A stretch of 64,000 nt of DNA from contig OZ014419.1 of assembly GCA_963965975.1 (NCBI GenBank), positions 1,240,001 through 1,304,000 on the forward strand. The letters run 5' to 3'. The notes beneath the pieces are model-generated. The model was not told the origin of the DNA, made no database searches, and saw nothing but the letters and a program-made list of their open reading frames with translations. Shown here piece by piece: positions 50,271 through 61,772 of this stretch (positions within the stretch are counted from its first letter, which is position 1; the number at the start of each line of letters is the position of its first letter). The stretch comes from Xestospongia bergquistia (lineage: Eukaryota; Porifera; Demospongiae; Haplosclerida; Petrosiidae). The translations under genes and the position numbers were made by a program.

Positions 50271-50756
50271 ATGGAGACTGAAGGAGTCACTGTTAGATTA
50301 GCTAGCGAATCCGATATCCCAGCCATTAACAGTGTCCATATCAGTTCCATCAAAGAAATATGCGCCTCTCATTATAAAGCTGATGAAATTAAGCAATGGA
50401 CAGAGAGGCAGTCCCACGAACGATACAGTAAGTTGTTCAAAGAGGGAAGAGTATACGTAGTCGAGAGAGAGAATACGGTAATTGCCTTTGGTCACATTGG
50501 TAGAACTGAAGATGCAGATTGTGATTATGAAATCAAAGCACTTTATGTAGCTCCAGTTGAAGTCAAGCAAGGTATTGGTCGACTATTGCTGACTACATTG
50601 GAAAGGAGTGTCGAGTACAAGAAGCTTTTAGTGCTTTCCAGCAAAAATGCAGTTGGATTTTATGAGAGATATGGATTTGTGAGAATAAAAGATACACAGA
50701 GATGTTCTGGTGAGTGTGGATCTTTAGCATGTGTGCAAATGATGAAGAGTTTGTAA
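50271..50756 (+). CDS. GNAT-family N-acetyltransferase, intronless
   Basis: 161 residues in one exon, starting METEGVTVRLASESDIPAIN. GNAT features: EIKALYVAPVEVKQGIGRLL contains the acetyl-CoA-binding Q-G-I-G loop (motif A, about residues 95-110), and the closing NAVGFYERYGFVRIKD is the usual motif B end. The compact form and lack of introns resemble bacterial YafP-like GNATs. The substrate is unknown. A bacterial origin by transfer is possible but not tested. It sits between the intronless beta-helix gene and KAT14, whose stop is 82 bases away, tail-to-tail. Confidence 0.85.
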   Translation: METEGVTVRLASESDIPAINSVHISSIKEICASHYKADEIKQWTERQSHERYSKLFKEGRVYVVERENTVIAFGHIGRTEDADCDYEIKALYVAPVEVKQGIGRLLLTTLERSVEYKKLLVLSSKNAVGFYERYGFVRIKDTQRCSGECGSLACVQMMKSL

Positions 50757-50838
50757 CTAAAATTAATTTTGATAATTTTTTATCATTATTTTTAAATTGA
50801 AGCAAACATTTATTATCAATTCAAAACTGCTCAATTTA

Positions 50839-52965
50839 TCATCGTCGAAGTCTCATAAGAAATGCATGCTTAGATAAATGGTAATTGGGAGGGTAATACT
50901 TATCATAAAAGTCCATACAAAACTGTTCAACCTTAAACCCAAATTTCTGGTAGAGCAACATGGCTGAATTGTCTACTGACACATGTAGTGTGACATCTTT
51001 ACCTTGACATGATTGTATTAAATGATACAGCATTATTTGACCTATTCCACAACGTTGGAAGTCAGGATGTACAAGAAGAAATGGAATATAAGCTTCACTG
51101 ATCTTCACATCTGGCGTCATGAAACCACACCCTATGACCAGTTTCTCATACAGTACTACAACAGTAAAATCTGGATATTGTAGATACTCCGTCAAATCTA
51201 CAGACCAGAAAAAATATGATATTAAACTGTTAATTGAAGGAAGATGTTGTTCTTGAAAATAGCAGAAAGAGACAGGCTTTACTTTGTAAGGTGTATCTGG
51301 AGATAATTTGGAAACCAACTCCTTTAAAATTTGTACTTTTGGCGGTAAAAACTCGCTACTTTTAAAAATGAACGGTGTTAAGATGCGAGATGTATACGGA
51401 CTAATGACGTGCTTATCTATTTTGTTTGAAGTTTTTTTCTTTATGGCATGACTTCTTGATAAAACTGGTATTTGTTGTACAGATAGCCTTCTTAAAATAG
51501 ATCTTGCTTTAGCAATTGTAGATACTGGCAGTGAAGTGTCAGGGTCAGATTTGCTATCACCAGCAATGTCTACTGGTTTCTTTAATGGTATAGGTAATTC
51601 CATTTGTTCTGTACTGACATATTTATCAGTTCCTGCTAAGAACTGTGAGATGCATTTATCAAGATTGAAGATGGGTAGTCCCAATTCTCTTTTCTTTTGT
51701 CGAACTTTTAGTTTACAAATTAGACGAGCAATACAAGGTTCTTTATGTGCAGTAGGTGTGAAATGTGACAAGTGATTTAATAAAATCATCTCCTGACGTT
51801 CTGTTAGAGCCAATATTGAAGTAACATCAGTTGAACCAGAAGACATTGATGGACTAGGTTGGTCTGAAATATACTGTTCTTCTTTTGTCTTTTTAGCAGA
51901 TAGACTTTCTTCATCTTCTGATGATCGCTTTCTTGATAAGGAAAGCGTTTCTACAATGGACTGTGAGGTAACAGGGAAAGAAGTGGAACTGGTCAAACCA
52001 GATAAGTCAACCTGTTTGTTCTTACGAGTACGATCACCTACAAAATAAACAATAAATAAGTCTTCTTATGACAGAGAGGCTCCACACAATGATATAATAA
52101 CTGTACAATGTTCAATACCTGATAAAGACTTCAAAACATCTTTAAGTTTTGGTGGTGTCATTTGTTGCAACGACCACCAACCACTTTCCCCAAGAGTCTG
52201 TGTCCCTGAACAAAAAAGGGAGGGACAATTAACGGAGAGTATGCCTGCTACAGTGCATTGCCATGACGACGTTTTGTGACGAGAGGGCATCAATTGAGAC
52301 CATTTGGACTATAATAAGTAGATAATTATCTGATATGGAAAGTGATAGTTCTTTAGTCAAGAAACTAGTTTGTTTATAAATTTAACTTGTTCAATTCTAT
52401 TATTTACCAATAAACTACTAAAATAAGTTTTTTTAAAATACTGGTACTGAACTATCAGCATTAATGAAATTGATTGTAATTAGAACTACAATTCATAGTG
52501 ACAAAGTAGGTGTGTCATAAGACTAGTGTCAAGTTAGGGGTTAAATTTTGTAAGGGACTTTGCCAGGCAATTAACAAATTAATGACAAGTGGACTGTGCA
52601 TTTTACCTCAATGAATTTACAAATTCCAGTATTCCATCGAAAATAACCTTGTCTTCCTTCTTCATTCAATTTTAGATTGTAAAGTGCTAAATGAATAACA
52701 TGAACCCTAAAAATACAATTAACACAAATGATAGGAGCACAAGATTTGATCCCCACCAATTGAGCGTGAGTCGTGCCCATTGATCAGAACCATTGGGATT
52801 GCAGAAAGAGCAGCAGAAATCAAATAGCTGGTCTCCATAGAGTGCTGGAGGCCTCTCACATTGAAGACAATCTAAATGAAATACTTTGTCACAGACTCGA
52901 CATTGTAGTGGCAAGTATTTCGTATCAGCATCTGTATCTATAGCACAATAACCACATCTTGTCAT
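50839..52965 (-). CDS. KAT14: KAT14 / CSRP2-binding protein, ATAC-complex acetyltransferase
   Basis: Subunit of the ATAC histone acetyltransferase complex. The start MTRCGYCAIDTDADTKYLPL at 52965 opens a PHD-like zinc module (CRVCDKVFHLDCLQC, then FCCSFC). Then a conserved block HLALYNLKLNEEGRQGYFRW (about 52620-52710), WQCTVAGILSVNCPSLFCSG and GWWSLQQMTPPKLKDVL. A Ser/Lys-rich linker leads to a C-terminal GNAT domain: GCGFMTPDVKISEAYIPFLL, HPDFQRCGIGQIMLYHLI and the family-typical LLYQKFGFKVEQFCMDFYDK, ending KHAFLMRLRR with TGA at 50839-50841. The C-terminus matches human KAT14 closely. Head-to-head with the SUMO protease, 146 bases apart. Confidence 0.93.
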
Positions 52966-53111
52966 GATGCGAAGATAATCAAGTTATTAAAGGGTTAATA
53001 ACTCTAGTCTGTTCTCAAGGGGTTAAAATATTTTGTCGTCTTTCCATCTTTCATAGCGTGGATCTTACTATTGTCTCAAGTTTAGCTGGATGATTTCTCA
53101 TTCTCCCAAAT
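52966..53111. promoter_or_regulatory. Divergent KAT14/SENP promoter region
   Basis: 146 bases between outward-facing starts. No known core element was recognised. Confidence 0.55.
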
Positions 53112-56100
53112 ATGATAGCAGGTAGCAAAAGATCTAGTGAAGAAGCTAATCTCAACCAGGTGCTCTTTAATTAGAATTTCATTGTGAGTTCTTCCTTCTT
53201 TTTAGCCTGTACCCAAGAGAAAAAAGAATGAGCCATTGTTATCATCAGGTATTATATGAACCTGTAATATCATGTCAATCATTCTATTTATTGGTGATTT
53301 CCCTTCTTTTCTGTTTGTAGAAGATTCCTTATATTTCCGTTTTATGTCTGTTGTTGACAGATCAATTGAACGGTTTGGTCATTTTTTGGGGTGTCTTTAT
53401 AGACGAGGAAGGCGTCCTGTAGAGAAGACAATAACCACACCCTTAATTGTTAACAATATGGAATCACAAGAGACATCAGATACCACGCCCCTTCTCAATA
53501 ATGATGTGGAATTACATGAAAACAAACTTCAGCTGCAAAGTTCATCATTAGCTATGGCTATTGAAGAAAACCTAATTAAACAGGTAATGTTACTCATTAC
53601 GATAAAATCATCTTTATCTTTTGACAGACAGAACTACATACCACCACATCTCCTGTTACATCCAGTACCAGAGCCACGCCTATTACAGCCAGTACAAGAA
53701 CATCTAGCACTGCAGCTGACACTAGAACATCTTCAGTTAGTGTTGGAGGATCTACTATTAGTAGGCAACCTAAAATGTCATATAGCTCATCAACTAGACC
53801 AACTTCCTCCAAGTTGGCGAAAGATCAAAATTATTCAACTCGAAATAAAATAGGTAACAATCTTTGTTCAATAAATATCATATTTTTTAATTGTTTAGGG
53901 AGAAGACAATGTGTAATGTCATCACCAGTGTTAGATTCTGTTATGAATGAAAGAGAAGATGCCATGTTTCAAGAACTTATTTGCTCACATAATATACAAA
54001 CGTCTTCTAGCTCATTACCAGAGAATATTGGACCTACTGCTAACAAGTAAACTCAGCTTGTGTGTACATTTACTGTTATATGGCTGTACATAGGAGTCGT
54101 CAGGACTTCCCTTGTCTCCCTACTACTTTAATACCAGCTGTAACTACCTCATCACCTCCCCCTGTAATCCCTAAACTGTACTCTGTGGGATATAGTAACT
54201 CTATATTTCCGCCAAGAAGAAGACCACTTACAAAAGAGTATTTATCCTCACAAAGAGAAGTCTTACTTCAACCTCCATTACACAGAGATCCCAGTCAATC
54301 TTTAAATAACGTGACTTTTCATCCTCATACGCAATTCTCTTCTTCCTTTGGTTGGACACCATCACTAATTAGACATACACCTAGTGATGTACCTGTGTCT
54401 GGTTTCCATCATGTATTATCACCTGAAGGCACTATACCATTAAAGAATAAACACTCTACTCATCAGACTCAGCCCAGTGCCACTATACATGAGTCTCAGA
54501 CTAAAACCAGTCCAGTTAATGGCTTATCTAGCAGATCAAGTTCATCGTCATTATCTGATTGGCTAACACACCTGTGAGTTTTATCTATAATATGATGTCA
54601 TTTGTCCTTATATTGGTTACTACAGTAAACATGATTTCTCAATGAATACTGCTGACAATGAAGCTAAACTACAAGTTGCCAAGAAATATGCAAAAATCCA
54701 TCAAGAAGAAGTAAGGAAACAAAAGTGGTATAAATTGTATCTCTCTCTCTCTCTCTCTCTCTCTCAAACACACACACACACACATGCTCATAGAGAATAA
54801 AAGCTGACGACACAAGAGCTCAAAAGGTTTTGTAATTATAAAGTTACAATAATTAATACACATTATAGTTAATAGAAATGATGATAAATATGAAAGTAAG
54901 ACCTTGGACACCGCAAATTAAAGAAGAACCAGATGAATTGAATTTATATCTTGATGAAGACGTCCATCTTTTAGTACATTATAGTCTCACTCCATTGTTT
55001 ATTAATATTATCGTTAGGTTGATGATGCTTGGAGACATGGCTATCCTAATGAAGTATTTGCTGAAGGTTATAGCATTAAAGTAAAGAGATGTGATCTACA
55101 GACACTTAAAGGCAATGAATGGCTTAATGATGAGGTAACCGACTGACTGGACAGAAAGATAATATTTATTTAATTTTAGGTAATCAATTTTTATCTCAAC
55201 TTGATCGTTGATACAGTTAACTCTCAAGGAAAACAAAAGGTTCATCTCTTTAATTCATTCTTTTATCCTAAAATTATGTCTACTGGTTACTCTGGAGTCC
55301 GACGCTGGACAAAAAAGGTGAGAACATTCTCTTGTTCACAGAACAAAAGAACTCAGTATTCATCAAGACATCATTTCATTTTATTGATGTAAAGTCAATT
55401 AGTAATTTCTATGGAAGATATCATTTCAACAAGTTTCTAACTAAAACTTTTGAGAGGCATTTCTTTTACAGATTGATCTTTTTTCATACGATCTTGTTCT
55501 TCTTCCTGTACATTTGGGTATGCACTGGTGTCTGGCAGTCATTGATTTCACAAGAAAACATATTGGATATTATGATTCTCTTAGGGGAAGAAACACCAAA
55601 TGTCTAACTGTATTAAGGTGAAGGAGGACCCCATGACAAGAGAAAAATTTGATTATTGACTTTTTTCATTAGAGACTATCTTGTATCTGAAGCTCAAGAT
55701 AAGAAACAAATGACTTATGATGTCAGTGATTGGTCATTGGAATGTTGTCAGGTAGAATTATTTGATAACATACGACTAGTTATTGCTCTGTCTCTATATA
55801 GAACATTCCTGAGCAACACAATGGATCTGACTGTGGAGTGTTCACGTGCATGGTAAGTTGTTAAACTTGTTATGATGTCCTGTTGCTTTTGCATATCAGC
55901 GATTGTTGTGATAAACCACAATAGTTCATAGTTAACAAGCTTCAGATTGGATAGTGACATATATAGATTATATAGTAAGGTGTATTGGTTGACAAGACTA
56001 GAAATAGTTTTGGCATTCATCTTTATATACATCATCTATTTATGTTCTTAAGTCTTTATCAAATATATAAAACATTCTCTTTTCATTTTAGTATGCAAGA

Positions 56101-56243
56101 CATTTGGCTCGTGACAAGACATTTCATTTTTCTCAGGTAATAGGACATATGTATTTAATGAAGACGATTTGTAATTTTAGGAAGATATGCCAACTATAAG
56201 ACGACTTATGGTAGCTGAAATTATTTCCAAGAAACTCATGTAA
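53112..56243 (+). CDS. SUMO-specific protease (Ulp1/SENP1-2 type)
   Basis: Cysteine protease that matures SUMO and removes it from proteins, usually at the nuclear envelope. The start MIAGSKRSSEEANLNQ joins to PVPKRKKNEP, an NLS. A long Ser/Thr/Pro-rich N-terminal region follows. The C48 catalytic domain spans about 54900-56243: LQTLKGNEWLNDEVINFYLN, NSFFYPKI, VLLPVHLGMHWCLAVIDF (catalytic His), IGYYDSLRG (Asp), and IPEQHNGSDCGVFTC (Gln and catalytic Cys, about 55803-55852). It ends AEIISKKLM with TAA at 56241-56243. The active site is complete. SENP1 versus SENP2 cannot be decided. An intron at about 54717-54796 contains a CT plus CA microsatellite before its acceptor. Confidence 0.93.
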
Positions 56244-56369
56244 TGAAGAGTTGCCATCAACACATTGTTTCTCAAAATTTAAATTTTTATCATTATTGGG
56301 GGTGTGGCATGTTTATTTATATGATGATGATGGGAAGAAGAATGGGGTGATCTATCTTCTGAGAATATA

Positions 56370-57918
56370 ATGATGCTACCACCACGTTGGGAAACGAATT
56401 CAAACGAGTCCACAAATGGGATGTTTTGCGCTCTAGTGTCACGAGCAGTGACGCTTTTTGCAATAGGTATAAAGTAAGCTCTTACTAGTAGATTGTAAAA
56501 TGCTCAAGTCGTCTGCAGAGAGACTGACTTTGCTGTTTATGTTTGGTATGCTATAATATTGTAATGATTACTGCATGTATGGTTACTCTATCATATGATG
56601 CCCCCGTATTTGAGAATAATCTTGTATTGCAAGACTATTCCCACCCAAGGGGAAGGATTTTCCAATAGATCGACTTGTCTCTGGTATCAGATATCTGTAC
56701 AATTCAATTAGCTACCATCTTGTTAAAATATCTATGTTATCCTCCCCTACAATTTGAGTTGTAGGGGAGGTAACACATTATGAATTGCAAACAGATACGA
56801 TTATTTTTAAGACTAGGTTATACTCTTAAGCTGATCATTGTAGATCATGTTGATCTCTTGTGTTAGACCATACCCTATCTTCTCTTAAATATCTGGCCAC
56901 ATGAGACAAACCAGACCCTTGTCCTTCTAAGATGGGAATGGTTTGACTACATGTGACTAATCTAAGAAGTTATCTAAGCTGTCATTAATTTTTTGAAATC
57001 CTAAAAATGTGAGACTCCAGTGTTAACAATTATGAATAAGTTGTTAACATTGTACCTCTATTGATTGCAATTTTCTACTAATTATAGGGGCTGTCTTACG
57101 TATGGCATTAGATATGCTTCAAGTAGAGAGTCAATTTGCCACCTCTTGGTTGGTACCAGTCAGTGGAATTGCTGCTACATGTGTTGGTAGGTTCATACAT
57201 AAATATATAATATGTTTATATACACAAAGACACATTAACATGTTGTCAACATTATCTACAATATAATCTGTGAAGGATGTATTCTATTTTAGCTCTGTAA
57301 TTGAGTTATAATTTTCAAGATCTCCACAACAGAATCACTTTTTTACATTGTTATGTTTTCTTCCATCATAGGCCTTCTTTATCCTTACATCACATCAGAA
57401 CCCAAAGGAGATCCTCCTGATGGTGCTATGGTCATTCGCTGTGTTGCTGTCTTCGTTGGCATATACCAAGCTAGCACTGTATCTAACTATTTATATTTTA
57501 CACACCACATGTTTAAATATACATTACTAACTATTACTTTAACTCATAACTTAGAAAATCTACTTTTCAAGCTATTTAGAGCTGTTTGTTACTGTAATGG
57601 CATTGGCTATTGGGATGTGGTGGCTTTTTGATCGCTCACGTTCTGGTCTTGTGTTCAATCTTCTTCTCACTCTCTTCTCTGCCTCTGTCACACAATTTCT
57701 CTTCAAATACAAAGCTACTAGGTTAGTCAAACCTTTGTGAGGTGTGGTGGAAATTCCAACATTAGATTAGGGATCTATGTGTTTGACTCTCTCTCTCTTC
57801 TTATAGGCATCTTGTTGGCAATGACTTTCTTTATCCTAGAACATGGTCCATCTATTTTTCAGCCTGTGTGTTGTTTGGTACTATTGGACGATGGGTACAG
57901 CAGTTAGAATACAGTTAA
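56370..57918 (+). CDS. INSIG: Insulin-induced gene protein (INSIG)
   Basis: ER membrane sterol sensor partner that retains SCAP-SREBP and promotes HMG-CoA reductase turnover in vertebrates. Five exons with exact phase: 56370-56466, 57088-57186, 57372-57478, 57555-57721 and 57807-57918, giving 193 residues (human INSIG2 has 225). Motifs: MALDMLQVESQFATSWLVP, GIAATCVGLLYPYI, VIRCVAVFVGIYQAST, ALAIGMWWLFDRSRSG and HLVGNDFLYPRTWSIYFSAC, ending GTIGRWVQQLEYS. These carry the INSIG hallmarks (RCVAVFVGI, WW-FDRSRSG, DFLY-R-W). About six membrane spans. AATAAA at 57974-57979. The last intron has a CT tract at 57787-57799. Confidence 0.93.
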
Positions 57919-58919
57919 CACCAAAACATTTGGTCAAAATATCGTAAACCATTACTTACGAACACCGCCTATTAATAAAATCAGTTCATTTATATTATCA
58001 TATTATTTGCTGTGTGTGTGCGAGTATAGTTGCTGAAATGTTTTGTCTTTTTAAACAGAATTGAAGAATTTTAAAATCAACAATCTCTATATCTTCCTAG
58101 TCCCAGCAATATCCTACCACATCAGATACACATATAAAGTTTGTAATGTAATACTACACAACATATGTAATATGAACTGAGTAGCATTTTGATACGAATT
58201 TCACACATTTAAAACAGTACCCTTCAAGGAAGGGAATGCTTGTGATAGACAGACAGAAATAGCTATCATGAGATAGTGTTATTAGTTGAGTTATTAATTT
58301 GTACAGCAACGTAGCAATTTATGAAGGTGTGTGCAGTAGCCACACTATCAGTAACATGTGTCAGATATGTGTATGATACAGAGACGCTACAAGGAATAAA
58401 GAAAAGAATAACAGTTTGTATATCAATTCCTTAATTGATGAATGATGACGGTATATCTCAATTGCCATATTATTTAGTTTATAGTCTGATATTAAGGGAA
58501 CTATGTAATTTAGATGCCCAAAAGCTGTCATTATGAAGCCTAAACATAATATACTTTCCATTAGTTAGGACTCTTAACTAATTTGCAATATTATATATGC
58601 AACAAATCCATGACAATGTGTTATATATAATCTACTTAATAGTCATTTGAGTCCATTTTAAATGATAACTAGTAGAGTGACTGACTCGGCATGACTTAGC
58701 ACACTAAAATCTAAATTTTTTTGTTCTATCACCACTTTGCCTTTTTTGTTCTGTTTCTAATTATAAGGTACCAAAGTATTTCAATAACTCTTCCTATTAA
58801 TATAGTGGAAGACTGGAATCCAGTATGTTCCAATATTACAATACATAAGCTGAGTATAGACAATGGGGCATATATAAATTTGTGTATTGAAGAAATTAAA
58901 ATGATTTACAAGACCAAGA
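57919..58919. other. INSIG/TMEM106 convergent spacer
   Basis: About 1 kb of AT-rich sequence downstream of both genes. I see no supported gene; the open frame at about 58721-59023 (+) is largely antisense to TMEM106 exons and has no ATG start. Confidence 0.5.
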
Positions 58920-61125
58920 TTAAAAGGATACTTCTAATACAAACAAATTTAATGATAACTTACTCTACTACTAAATTTATCTCACGTTTCCAATCTGAAC
59001 CAGTACAAATAATACTGAATTGAATAAGAGAGTTAATAATTATTAATATTGTTAGCTAGTTTATTAACTTACAATAGCTTTCTGGCAGCAGATTCGTTGA
59101 AAGTAGCATTCTGAAAGGTTGTAACCTACAGTAATAATAACACTACAATTAAAATTGTACAATTAAATACATAAAAAAAATAATCAAAAAAAGGATGTTC
59201 TGAAGAAAAGACACCTGGGTTACTCCATTTTAACATTTGAAAGTATCAAATTTACCTCTCTGGTTTTTCGACCAGATATAGATTTGGAAACATTCATTGA
59301 CAAGTTGCCAATTAAATTGTCAAAATGACTCAAAGTGACATTAAGTTGACTGAGATAAATAGGGAAGAAGTTACCGTTAGATATTGAGAAGTTAGTCTAG
59401 AGAGAGAGATAGAGTGGAAGGAAGATAATATAGTTAGTATTCAAATATGGCAGCCAAAACTTACTTCAATAAGTAGCGTAATACTTGAAATATTATCTCT
59501 AATATCTGTGTTAGAATGTGCAGGAATCTTTGATTTAACAAAATTATCAAGTTCTGAGCAACTACTAAATGTGATAGCTACGTCACGTGGAAACATAAAA
59601 GCAGCCAAGAAGACACCCACAATTAATAAGACAGCAAATATTATACAAAGAATAACGAAGATACTGAATACCCACCTGAAAATAGAAAGTAAAAACATCT
59701 TATTATGTTCTTTCAATAAGAGATGTGTTTATATACAAAAGGAAAATTTGTATAACATAACCTGGCAACATGTGATTAGCACATGCAATAACACAGAGCC
59801 TATCAGTTATAAATGTGACAATAATTATGAGACACCATAACTAATCACAGTTCCCTAATCAAAGTGTATGAGGTTAATCAAAGTACATGAGGAACGAATC
59901 CCTAATCAAAGTACAGGAGGCACAGATCCCTAATCAAAGTACAGGAGGCACAGATCCCTAATCAAAGTACAGGAGGCACAGATCCCTAATCAAAGTACAG
60001 GAGGCACAGATCCCTAATCAAGGCATAGTTCCCTGATTGAAGTCATAGTGGTATTGTGGTACTAATAACAGCTGCATAATAACTAATTTTGTTTATATAG
60101 CTTAAAGGACATGAATTAGTTCATTAGCACATCCTTTCTGCTATCACTTAACACAACTTACGTTCTTCTGGGTTTTAGTCTTTTGTCTGTGTATGGTATT
60201 AAAGCTACCAGTTCGTCGTCTTGCCCTACAAAGAAACATGAGATGATGACACAACGACATAGATTGAGCCTTTAATGGTAATGTCCCTATTCATCAATTC
60301 CTATTATCCTTACTCCTATTTCACCTACTAACTTTATAGAATACAACTGAACTAAGATTATTAATATGACAACTAATACAGAGTAGAACAAAGAATCAAG
60401 AAACTTAAAACAATGGCTTAGCTAGTAACAGATCTGATCAATAAGCAGGAACATAAATGATATTAGTATTTGAACCCTATAAAAATATTAAAAACAATCG
60501 CAAGATAACCAAATTAAAGATTTGCTTTGTAGAAACATTATTTTCTCCAGACAACTACATTTCTGGCATATTTGCTCACACTGTTTGTAAAATACAAATA
60601 GCATATAAGAGATGTTTACTTTTCTTTTCATTCCTAAAAACTTTGAATATAATTATTGTTAATAATTAGTGTTAATATATTTGTTAAGTAGATGAATAGT
60701 ACTTTTGAACATTTAGTAGCCAAAATGGAAGTAGACATTTCAAATATCAAACTAAATTCAACATTACTGCACAGCACCGGTATGACTGTGCTGTGTTTTA
60801 ACAGTCAGTATAACCTCTATATGGAATAATATGGGTATTAATAAACCAGGAGGTAATTGGACTATTTATTCACACCTACTGTACATAAAGTTCAATAACA
60901 GACATATTTCATCATCATAGTCTGATAACAATATATGTACATATATTGTTAACCTTTAGGAATCTTTCCAGTGCCTTCACAAGTGGGACATTTTCGACCA
61001 GAATGAAAGTCTAAGACACGCGTTCTCTGTCTCCCACTGTTCTGAACGTTGGGATAACCTTTGGACACAGGACGACTACTTCCTGATGTAGACAAATCTT
61101 CCATGCTTTCATCGGAGTCGCACAT
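58920..61125 (-). CDS. TMEM106: TMEM106-family lysosomal membrane protein, C-terminus uncertain
   Basis: Single-pass type II late endosome/lysosome protein. The start MCDSDESMEDLSTSG at 61125 (exon 60954-61125) ends in RKCPTCEGTGKIPKG, the family zinc-motif-like CPTC block. It splices in phase to GQDDELVALIPYTDKRLKPR (about 60168-60228), then the membrane exon WVFSIFVILCIIFAVLLIVG and FMFPRDVAITF (about 59465-59697), then TNFSISNGNFFPIYLSQLNV (about 59257-59397), ATFNESAARKL (about 59073-59128), and FIICTGSDWKREINLVVE (about 58962-59018). The last residues are unclear: splicing to VSF with TAA at 58920-58922, or stopping at 58960. Either way it lacks about 45 residues of the vertebrate C-terminus. 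A lower exon may have been missed. Confidence 0.87.
59852..60025. repeat. 28-base tandem repeat in TMEM106 intron
   Basis: About five to six copies of CCCTAATCAAAGTACAGGAG followed by GCACAGAT. Central copies are identical, the outer ones diverged. There are no spacers, so it is a plain minisatellite. Confidence 0.9.
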
Positions 61126-61772
61126 AATACATAATAGTAGTGTACATAAACACAAATAAATCCGTAATAAAATTAATGTATCGGGCGTGGCTAACAGCAC
61201 AGCGTATTATTATTATTAACCCTCACACCTCTGCGTGGGCGAGCGAAGTGGGATGGCCTAAATAAAATATCTTAAAAGTTACTGCTACATAATTTGACAT
61301 TATGACATTGTGAAAATTAGGTCAATTATTGTTTCAAGACTAAAACTAATTAAATTGTAGCATCAATTTTGTTAAAGACAATGTCAAAACCTACTAGATA
61401 TTTAATTAATGGCTATTGTTTAATTTATTGGGAAGTTTTCTAAAGAGTCTTCTACCAAAAAGTAAAGAATTTACTCACAACGACAATTTCTAAATATTTT
61501 GGAAGAAAACTATTTCATTAAAGTATCAGACACACACACATATATATATATATTAATATTAATACTACCAAACTAGTACTGCACTTTTGCACTACTTTCA
61601 CAATGAAATTTTTCTCAACTTTAATTTTTACAGATCAACCTAGAGCATTTTGAATTGCTTCTTAATTTCTACATTTTTGCAGATAACAGTGATGTTTTTA
61701 AACTTTAAATCACAATATTATACATATATCTTTAGGTAGTTTCAAATTTAAAAATAGAGTGACAATCTTATG
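61126..61772. other. TMEM106/RIF1 spacer
   Basis: About 650 bases of AT-rich sequence between the TMEM106 start and the RIF1 stop, both minus strand: TMEM106 promoter and RIF1 3' UTR. A (CA)(TA) microsatellite lies at about 61532-61555. Nothing else seen. Confidence 0.5.

Noticed and set aside
58721-59023. Open frame with a hydrophobic start on the plus strand
   Set aside because: No ATG at its start, mostly antisense to TMEM106 exons, no recognisable domain.
59852-60025. Possible CRISPR-like array
   Set aside because: Direct 28-base repeats have no unique spacers and lie in a eukaryotic intron.
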